Shown in pieces: positions 13,422-17,745 of a stretch of 17,745 bases of DNA. The stretch is from Akkermansiaceae bacterium (GTDB lineage Bacteria; Verrucomicrobiota; Verrucomicrobiia; Verrucomicrobiales; Akkermansiaceae), in assembly GCA_023300205.1 (NCBI GenBank), contig JALZVD010000065.1, forward strand, positions 1 to 17,745. The letters are read 5' to 3'. The notes below the pieces were generated by a model. It had not been told where the DNA came from. It did not search any database and saw only the letters and a program-made list of their open reading frames with translations. The number at the start of each line of letters is the position of its first letter. Position 1 is the stretch's first letter. Both the position numbers and the translations under genes were made by a program.

Positions 13422-14176
13422 CTAATGTAAATGATATACTAACTTTAGGGGCATCAGAAGAAGCCCCAATTAACTCGGAAACTTTCGATAATGAAATTGA
13501 TCAAGAGTTAAGATATGATGAGCTACTTAATGAGATAGAATCGACTAAAGCTGAAATTGAGAATATCCAAAAAGTATCATACGATCATATACCATTAAGG
13601 ATATTTAAAGCCGTAGAGAAATATGTTAATCCACTTACTACAGATTTCACAATATTGGGGTTCAAAAAAACCTCACCATCTTACGATAGGGGTAGGAAGA
13701 TAGTAGCTAAATATGTATGCCTAGATACTGGTCAAGTTGTGGTAGAGAAGCTATTTAACGATATAAGAAACTCTGATGGAATATTGACAGCGTTGCAAGT
13801 AACTTTCAATTGGTATTCAGAAGACGATACTATAGGATTAACTAAAACTGAGGTAGTAAAAAGTTTTAATAGATATGAAGCAGAAACTTACGAAAGAAAA
13901 ATACGATATAGACAATTTGACTACTTGAGAGCTTCGGTTAAGGGAACGCCTAACGAACCATACATAAATATACTAATGAATCACTACAGCAGTTTAATAT
14001 CTAACTATGAAAACTCTGGAAACCTAGCATTGGATGCTGCTATGTTAAGTGAAACTGATCCAACAATACTAGCAATACTATCTGCTCCAGGAGCAAGAAA
14101 TGATGGACTAGGATACACAACTGTACTCAAAGCAATTAGATATCAAATTGGAACAATAGGATTAAGTGAATTATGA
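13406..14176 (+). CDS. Hypothetical phage protein after the fiber gene
   Basis: A 256-residue protein (one longer if the ATG at 13403 is used). AAGGA at 13396-13400 is 2 nt from the first ATG and 5 nt from the second, so the second is preferred. A coiled-coil-like N-terminal part (YDELLNEIESTKAEIENIQ, about 37-55) precedes a mixed alpha/beta region with KVSYDHIPLRIFKAVEKY and a long, mostly helical C-terminal half (YERKIRYRQFDYLRASVKG, NEPYINILMNHYSSLI). No catalytic motif is visible. As the last gene of the fiber module, it could be a fiber attachment or assembly factor. That is an inference from position. An ATGA overlap couples it to the next gene. Confidence 0.65.
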   Translation: MIYWITNVNDILTLGASEEAPINSETFDNEIDQELRYDELLNEIESTKAEIENIQKVSYDHIPLRIFKAVEKYVNPLTTDFTILGFKKTSPSYDRGRKIVAKYVCLDTGQVVVEKLFNDIRNSDGILTALQVTFNWYSEDDTIGLTKTEVVKSFNRYEAETYERKIRYRQFDYLRASVKGTPNEPYINILMNHYSSLISNYENSGNLALDAAMLSETDPTILAILSAPGARNDGLGYTTVLKAIRYQIGTIGLSEL

Positions 14177-14460
14177 AAAAAGAAAGAAAAGACTACTGTG
14201 GACCATTCTGGATGCCTAGCTTTATGCGGAAATGGGCTAGTTCTAAGTTTAACGCAAGCTGTAAAATCCACGATATGGACTACGATTCTAACGGTAAGTT
14301 CACAAGAAAAGAAGCAGATACTAGATTCTTATATCATATGTTGAAGCAGGCTGATGGATCTGTATTTTGGGTATTAATGTCTGGATGGTATTATACTTGG
14401 GTTCGTATGGGAGGATGGATTAGCTGGAAGAAGGCTAAGAAAGACGCTAATAAGAAATAA
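14173..14460 (+). CDS. Phospholipase A2-like protein (parvovirus VP1u type)
   Basis: A 95-residue protein with the motif set of a compact phospholipase A2. YCGP at residues 8-11 resembles the calcium-loop YLGP of parvovirus VP1u. About 20 residues on comes SCKIHDMDYD (about 29-38), matching the catalytic HD-xx-Y motif (HD plus Tyr). ADTRF (about 48-52) matches the ADQRF block that holds the third catalytic Asp. In the known family these residues hydrolyse the sn-2 ester of phospholipids using calcium. A Trp/Tyr-rich segment (VFWVLMSGWYYTWVRMGGW) follows, able to lie on a membrane, then a basic tail. The ATGA overlap links it to the preceding gene. A holin-like gene follows. Roles in lysis or in entry are both possible. 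Other HD-xx-Y proteins cannot be excluded. Confidence 0.6.
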   Translation: MKKERKDYCGPFWMPSFMRKWASSKFNASCKIHDMDYDSNGKFTRKEADTRFLYHMLKQADGSVFWVLMSGWYYTWVRMGGWISWKKAKKDANKK

Positions 14461-14481
14461 ATATGATTATACATAAGGAAG
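14459..14481 (+). promoter_or_regulatory. T7-promoter-like element upstream of the holin-like gene
   Basis: AAATATGAT followed by TATA, CATA and AGGAAG. Eight of the nine core bases are shared with the other copies, and the second block ends ATA. It overlaps the last two bases of the preceding stop codon. A start near 14476 would leave a 10-nt leader before the ATG at 14486. No -35 hexamer is seen. Confidence 0.4.
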
Positions 14482-14485
14482 TGTT

Positions 14486-14758
14486 ATGGACAAATTAGAC
14501 TTAATTCATGAAGCAATTAAGGGTACTAGAGAGGATATCAAAGAAGTGTCTCAACGTACTAGAATTATTGAGACAGAAACTCAAAAGAACACAATCAATC
14601 TTGAAGAGCATATGAGAAGAACAGCTGCTAACGAGAATAGAATTAAAATAATGGAAAAGAAGTTTAGCATGTCTTGGCTTTTAAAAAACGTAGCAATTAC
14701 AGTAGGTTCGATAACTACAATAGTTGCAGCGACTGCTAAATTATTGGGGTATGTATGA
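14486..14758 (+). CDS. Coiled-coil protein with C-terminal membrane segment, holin-like
   Basis: A 90-residue protein in two parts. Residues 1-60 are polar and coiled-coil-like (IKGTREDIKEVSQRTRII ... LEEHMRRTAANENRIKIMEK). Residues 64-88 are hydrophobic (WLLKNVAITVGSITTIVAATAKLLGY), a single membrane helix. This resembles the XhlA/hemolysin-like holin-associated proteins of several phages, which insert in the inner membrane with the coiled coil in the cytoplasm and help holin-mediated release. AAGGAAG at about 14475-14481 is the ribosome site. It sits between the phospholipase-like gene and the neck genes. A holin or i-spanin role is likely but not shown. Confidence 0.6.
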   Translation: MDKLDLIHEAIKGTREDIKEVSQRTRIIETETQKNTINLEEHMRRTAANENRIKIMEKKFSMSWLLKNVAITVGSITTIVAATAKLLGYV

Positions 14759-15603
14759 GTAAAGAGAAATTATGCGTAGTATTTAATGGTGCTGACTATT
14801 CTTTACCTATGTCAGATCTAATTAAACGACCTTCAACTATAACACTAGATAACACCAACTACCTTTATGTTGGATTTAAGAAACCTTTAAATAAATTCTA
14901 CTTTAATTTAAGTAACTTAGCACCTGTCGCTAATACAATCTTAACTGTAGAAGAGAATGATGGAACTAACTGGAATCCAGTAACTAATTTAGAAGATAAT
15001 ACATATAACTTCAGTGAATCTGGGTACTTATGTTGGGATAAATACTCATGTAATACTAAATGTGTTAAGAGTACAATATCTGGTATGGAGAAATACTGGT
15101 ATAGAATTCAACTTAGTGAGTCTCAAACTATCGAATTTATGGGAACTGGAGTATTATTCAGTCAAGATAGTGATGTTTATATTGAGTATCCTATACTAGA
15201 CAATGCTAAATACAAAGTAGCAGTTAGTGGAAATCAAGATAATTACACCAACATCCACGTTCAAGTTAGAGATTATATCTTAAGCGATATTAGAAGTATA
15301 GGAATTAATAAATATACTAAAGATAATCCAGCTAACTGTGATTATTTCAAGCAAATAACTGAGTTCGATTTATTCGACTTAGAAGAAATTAAATTCGCCG
15401 CTAGGATGTTAGCATTGGCTAATATATATTATAAGTTATCTGACTCTCCTGACGATAGATGGCAAATAGATGCTGATCGATATAAAGCTGAATACTTAAG
15501 AGCTTTTAACGTGGCATTCCTTAGCATCGATAAGAATGATGATGGTAAACAAGATACTTGTGAGCAGCCGACATTCACTACTAATTTAAGGATTAAAAGA
15601 TAA
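14755..15603 (+). CDS. Head-tail connector with N-terminal beta domain
   Basis: A 282-residue protein, apparently a fusion. The N-terminal part (about 35-135) has strand-rich segments such as YLYVGFKKPLNKFYFNLSNL, TILTVEENDGTNWNPV and SGYLCWDK ... YWYRIQLSE, with conserved aromatic positions. It reads like a jelly-roll or Ig-like domain. The C-terminal part (about 190-282) is helical (LFDLEEIKFAARMLALANIYYKL, then DRWQIDADRYKAEYLRAFNVAF) like the helical connector proteins that dock under the portal. Position before the tail terminator fits a neck adaptor. An N-terminal beta domain would sit at the outside of the neck. ATGA and TAATG overlaps tie it to its neighbours. Confidence 0.6.
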   Translation: MSKEKLCVVFNGADYSLPMSDLIKRPSTITLDNTNYLYVGFKKPLNKFYFNLSNLAPVANTILTVEENDGTNWNPVTNLEDNTYNFSESGYLCWDKYSCNTKCVKSTISGMEKYWYRIQLSESQTIEFMGTGVLFSQDSDVYIEYPILDNAKYKVAVSGNQDNYTNIHVQVRDYILSDIRSIGINKYTKDNPANCDYFKQITEFDLFDLEEIKFAARMLALANIYYKLSDSPDDRWQIDADRYKAEYLRAFNVAFLSIDKNDDGKQDTCEQPTFTTNLRIKR

Positions 15604-16052
15604 TGAGTAACGTTAGGGAATTAGTAGACGCATTAAAGACTGTTACTGGTACATTCTTAACTGATTTCCAAGAGTTAGATCATGTATATGATGTAGAAAA
15701 GAACCATGCACTAGAGACCACTAAAGGTTGGGGAGTAATAGCTGAAGACATTTCTTTAGTTAGTGGAGAGACTTGTCATAATACTTATGATCAAACATTT
15801 CAAGTTTTACTAACAGATTATTACGTCACTAGCACCGACGGAGATAAATGTAAGCAAGATGCAATAATAGAATTACTATGTAAAGGACAAGAGGTATATG
15901 ACGAATATGTTAGAACCAAAGTCTATTTAAAGCACATAATAATTATAATAAATGATATGAATATATCTATTGAAGAGTTAGATGATCACAAAAGCGTAGT
16001 AGCTAGAGTGACTTTTAATATTAAATATAGAAACATGATTAAACGTATTTAA
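15603..16052 (+). CDS. Candidate tail terminator or tail completion protein
   Basis: A 149-residue protein next to the tail tube gene. It has the usual alpha-beta order of tail terminators (lambda gpU-like): an N-terminal helix (VRELVDALKTV), strands in the middle (YDQTFQVLLTDYYV), a helix (DAIIELLCKGQEVYDEYVRT), and a C-terminal sheet (YLKHIIIIINDMNISIEEL then SVVARVTFNIKYRN). Tail terminators cap the tube end that joins the head. The C-terminal strands with an ARVTF-type ending and the location support the call, but a general neck protein is possible. AAGGA at 15587-15591 is its ribosome site. Confidence 0.5.
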   Translation: MSNVRELVDALKTVTGTFLTDFQELDHVYDVEKNHALETTKGWGVIAEDISLVSGETCHNTYDQTFQVLLTDYYVTSTDGDKCKQDAIIELLCKGQEVYDEYVRTKVYLKHIIIIINDMNISIEELDDHKSVVARVTFNIKYRNMIKRI

Positions 16053-16070
16053 ATAACTGGGAGGTTTATT

Positions 16071-17255
16071 TTGGGTTTTTCAATTAAGAACAACATTAAG
16101 GTAGCAGTTGCTAAAGAAACTGTTGAAGGTGTCTACCAAGCACCAACTGACGCTGAATTTATCACTTCATTAGAAGATGGTCTAGAGATCAGTGGAACAA
16201 AAGAAGCTTTGGATAGAAATATCTTAGGTTTAGGACTCACTAAGGCACAACCAAGAACTGCTAACAGAAGCGTTTCTGGTTCAATTCCTGTTGAGTACAA
16301 AGCATCAGACGTAGAAGGTGGAGCACCTGAATACGGAGTTCTAATGGAGTCTGCTCTTGGTGGATTAAGAACTAATGCTACAGCAATCACAACAACTACA
16401 GGTCATACAGATACTGTACTTAATATTGATGATGCTGACATCGCTAGTTTAAATATTGGTGATATAATTTTAATTAAAGAAGCTGGAGCATTTCACTTGT
16501 CTCCAATCACTGCTGTAGATACTACTTTCGGAGCTGCTAATGTAACTCTTTTAGTTGGGAATCCTGGAGCAGTTAGTTTTACTGACGCGGTTGAAGTAGC
16601 TCAATTTACTACTTATTTTACTGCTGATAGTGGACATCCAACATTCTCAATTACTAAGTACATTGAGGATAACATTAAGACTATCGGAACTGGAGCTAGA
16701 GTTAACGCACTATCTTTAGAATCATTCACAGCAAATCAAACTGCTGCATGGACTTTCGGATTTGAAGGATTAGACTTTGAAACTTCAGTTGAAGCATTGA
16801 CTAATACTCCGATTTACGATTCTTCTTTACCACCAATCATTGCTGGAGCTTGTATTTACAAGAATGGTATCGAGTTACCTGTTTCTGAATTGACATTAAG
16901 TGTTGAGAATACTATCGGAACTATCACTTCAACTTGTGCTAAGTCTGGTAAATTGGCTTCTAGAATTTCTGAAAGAACTGTTTCAGGAACAATGAGTCCT
17001 TATATTTCTTGTGACGATATAGATATCCAGCAAGAATTTGAGAATGATGATCTATATAGTGTTTTCGGATTTGCTTATAATCCAACTATGGTTGATGGTG
17101 AGTATCACCAAATTGTAGCATTTTATATACCGAATGCTAACACTACTGAGTTATCTGAGGGCGATCTTGATGGAGTTTTACAACATAACATCACATTCAC
17201 AGCTTCTGGAGGAACTGCAGGAACTGATACTCAATTATTTATAACATACATTTAA
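16071..17255 (+). CDS. Major tail tube protein
   Basis: A 394-residue tube protein, the main subunit of the siphovirus tail. The N-terminus VAVAKETVEGVYQAPTDAEF and RNILGLGLTKAQPRTANRSV with SGSIPVEYK match the usual start of the large tail tube family (Phage_tube_2 as I recall it). The start is a TTG. GGGAGG at 16059-16064 lies 6 nt upstream, and the next Met in the frame is near residue 94, inside the conserved part, so no better start exists. The middle (about 115-180, TVLNIDDADIASLNIGD) may be an inserted domain, since the tube fold needs only about 200 residues. The gene is Ala/Thr-rich, and codons are shifted towards GCT and CTT like the capsid gene. Confidence 0.8.
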   Translation: MGFSIKNNIKVAVAKETVEGVYQAPTDAEFITSLEDGLEISGTKEALDRNILGLGLTKAQPRTANRSVSGSIPVEYKASDVEGGAPEYGVLMESALGGLRTNATAITTTTGHTDTVLNIDDADIASLNIGDIILIKEAGAFHLSPITAVDTTFGAANVTLLVGNPGAVSFTDAVEVAQFTTYFTADSGHPTFSITKYIEDNIKTIGTGARVNALSLESFTANQTAAWTFGFEGLDFETSVEALTNTPIYDSSLPPIIAGACIYKNGIELPVSELTLSVENTIGTITSTCAKSGKLASRISERTVSGTMSPYISCDDIDIQQEFENDDLYSVFGFAYNPTMVDGEYHQIVAFYIPNANTTELSEGDLDGVLQHNITFTASGGTAGTDTQLFITYI

Positions 17256-17275
17256 TATGATATAATATTCAAGGA
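17253..17275 (+). promoter_or_regulatory. T7-promoter-like element upstream of the tail chaperone gene
   Basis: TAATATGAT followed by ATAA, TATT and CAAGGA. The first nine bases are exact and start with the stop codon of the tail tube gene. TAT is kept in the second block. The predicted +1 is 17270, the first base of a 10-bp hairpin. TATAAT at 17261-17266 overlaps, so a sigma70-type -10 is also possible here. Confidence 0.45.
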
Positions 17276-17294
17276 TTTCATAATGGAATCCTTG
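17270..17294 (+). terminator. Ten-base-pair hairpin between tail tube and chaperone genes
   Basis: CAAGGATTTC pairs with GGAATCCTTG (one G-U) around an ATAAT loop. The following TTCTACTT is not a T-tract, so it is a poor Rho-independent terminator. It could be a 5'-terminal stem-loop of a transcript starting at 17270, a partial terminator or an mRNA processing barrier that sets the lower level of chaperone relative to tube. Confidence 0.6.
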
Positions 17295-17314
17295 TTCTAC
17301 TTAAGGAGTATGAA

Positions 17315-17728
17315 ATGTCAGTAGTTTATAGGTTAAAGGATAGGGTTAAAGTTAAGATCGACGATATCGAAATTAAGGTTTCTCCCCTAGCATATTCCCA
17401 AAAAATCGAAATTCAAGAAAAGATGACGTTAGCAGTTAAAGAAAGCAATATGCGTTATGCCATGGAAGGTACTATATTAGCAATAAAGTACGCACTAAAA
17501 GGTGTATCAGGATTAACTAATGCTGATGGAACTAGCTATGAATTAGAATTTGATGAAGGAACTTTATCAGATGAAACTATAGACGATTTACTTAATTTAA
17601 AGTATTCCCAGAAATTGTCAGCCGTTTGTGCGTCATTACTCTCTGGGGTAGGAAACGATGTTATAGATCCAGGAACTGGAGAAAAGATGGAAGGTATTTC
17701 ATTTGAGGTAAGTTCCGAAAAAAAGTAA
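17315..17728 (+). CDS. Tail assembly chaperone (gpG-like)
   Basis: A 137-residue protein in the position of lambda gpG, directly after the tail tube. In the known family it coats the tape measure protein during tail assembly and is often also made as a longer frameshifted form. The sequence fits: an N-terminal beta part (YRLKDRVKVKIDDIEIKVSPL), then helices (SQKIEIQEKMTLAV, and YAMEGTILAIKYALKGVSGL), a short Asp/Glu-rich turn (LEFDEGTLSDETIDDLLNLK) and a C-terminal helix. AAGGAG at 17303-17308 is its ribosome site. The gene ends in GAA AAA AAG TAA, a slippery sequence immediately before the stop. The family call is strengthened by this feature. Confidence 0.82.
   Translation: MSVVYRLKDRVKVKIDDIEIKVSPLAYSQKIEIQEKMTLAVKESNMRYAMEGTILAIKYALKGVSGLTNADGTSYELEFDEGTLSDETIDDLLNLKYSQKLSAVCASLLSGVGNDVIDPGTGEKMEGISFEVSSEKK
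17705..17725 (+). promoter_or_regulatory. Programmed -1 ribosomal frameshift signal
   Basis: The heptamer A AAA AAG (17719-17725) is in the frame X XXY YYZ required for -1 slippage, with the zero-frame stop TAA next to it. GAGG at 17705-17708 lies 10 nt before the heptamer, the same arrangement as the stimulatory Shine-Dalgarno sequence upstream of the slippery site in E. coli dnaX. A downstream stem-loop, if present, would lie beyond the window. After a -1 shift the frame reads GTA ATG CAA and stays open to the window end. Confidence 0.75.
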
Positions 17729-17745
17729 TGCAAGGGGATTGGATA
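17725..17745 (+). CDS. -1 frame continuation of the chaperone (gpGT-like), partial
   Basis: The -1 frame is open from 17725 through the last base (VMQGDWI). It could be the beginning of the T part of a GT-type fusion or, alternatively, a separate gene starting at the ATG at 17728 (TAATG overlap). That ATG has no ribosome site at normal spacing, since the nearest, GAGG, is about 19 nt away. The window ends after seven codons, so the length is unknown. Confidence 0.5.

Noticed and set aside
13449..13468. GGGGC and GCCCC inverted pair early in the gene after the fiber
   Set aside because: Only five base pairs with a 10-nt loop and no further structure. Not enough to call a regulator.
15014..15199. 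61-residue + strand ORF inside the connector gene
   Set aside because: Fully nested in another frame of a well-supported gene, with no ribosome site.
508..17733. Many - strand open frames of 60-200 codons (for example 11293-10688, 10121-9765, 1853-1476)
   Set aside because: Each lies opposite a better-supported + strand gene, lacks convincing ribosome sites, and has low-complexity Ser/Leu/Val composition typical of antisense shadows.
1..17745. tRNA, rRNA, integrase, attachment sites, insertion sequences
   Set aside because: Looked for and not seen. No recognisable cloverleaf, transposase or recombinase motifs, or terminal inverted repeats.

Overview
The window is part of the late (virion assembly) region of a tailed double-stranded DNA phage or prophage, Caudoviricetes. 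Every convincing gene lies on the + strand. Genes are packed with ATGA or TAATG stop-start overlaps and many have strong AGGAG-type ribosome binding sites. The DNA is AT-rich (about one third G+C by eye, not counted), arginine is mostly AGA and leucine mostly TTA/CTA. The order terminase, portal, scaffold, capsid, neck, tail tube, tail assembly chaperone, with the tube gene followed directly by the chaperone and no sheath gene between neck and tube, fits a siphovirus with a long non-contractile tail. The host cannot be named. Two predicted lipoproteins and low G+C are the only host hints. No integrase, repressor, tRNA or CRISPR array was seen.

Layout. (1) 1-2566: twelve small genes before the terminase, including two Cys-rich putative metal-binding proteins, two small membrane proteins, a 46-residue lipoprotein and a lipoprotein with a metzincin-like zinc protease motif. 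(2) 2566-6959: large terminase, portal, two small ORFs (one with an HTH-like C-terminus), then two adjacent related virion-morphogenesis proteins. (3) 7021-8577: scaffold and major capsid gene, closed by a strong Rho-independent terminator (8603-8631). The capsid gene has a shifted, CTT-rich codon usage. (4) 8648-14176: an accessory virion module placed between capsid and neck, with a 20-residue tandem-repeat protein and a 941-residue fiber with a beta-helix-like C-terminal part. This position suggests head fibers or capsid decoration. (5) 14173-14758: a parvovirus-type phospholipase A2-like protein and a coiled-coil/C-terminal membrane-anchor (holin-like) protein. (6) 14755-17745: a connector with an N-terminal beta domain, a candidate tail terminator, the tail tube (TTG start), and a tail assembly chaperone ending in a dnaX-type slippery heptamer.

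Three observations stand out. First, gene boundaries carry a recurrent + strand element, TAATATGAT plus a TATA-like block. It resembles the T7 RNA polymerase promoter, and at two of the sites a hairpin begins at or within two bases of the predicted +1. Second, the chaperone gene has A AAA AAG directly before its stop, with GAGG 10 nt upstream, the same layout as E. coli dnaX. Third, the window encodes a phospholipase A2-like protein next to a holin-like protein, and a separate lipoprotein metzincin-like protein upstream of the terminase. All functional names are from reading motifs and gene order. No database search was run.
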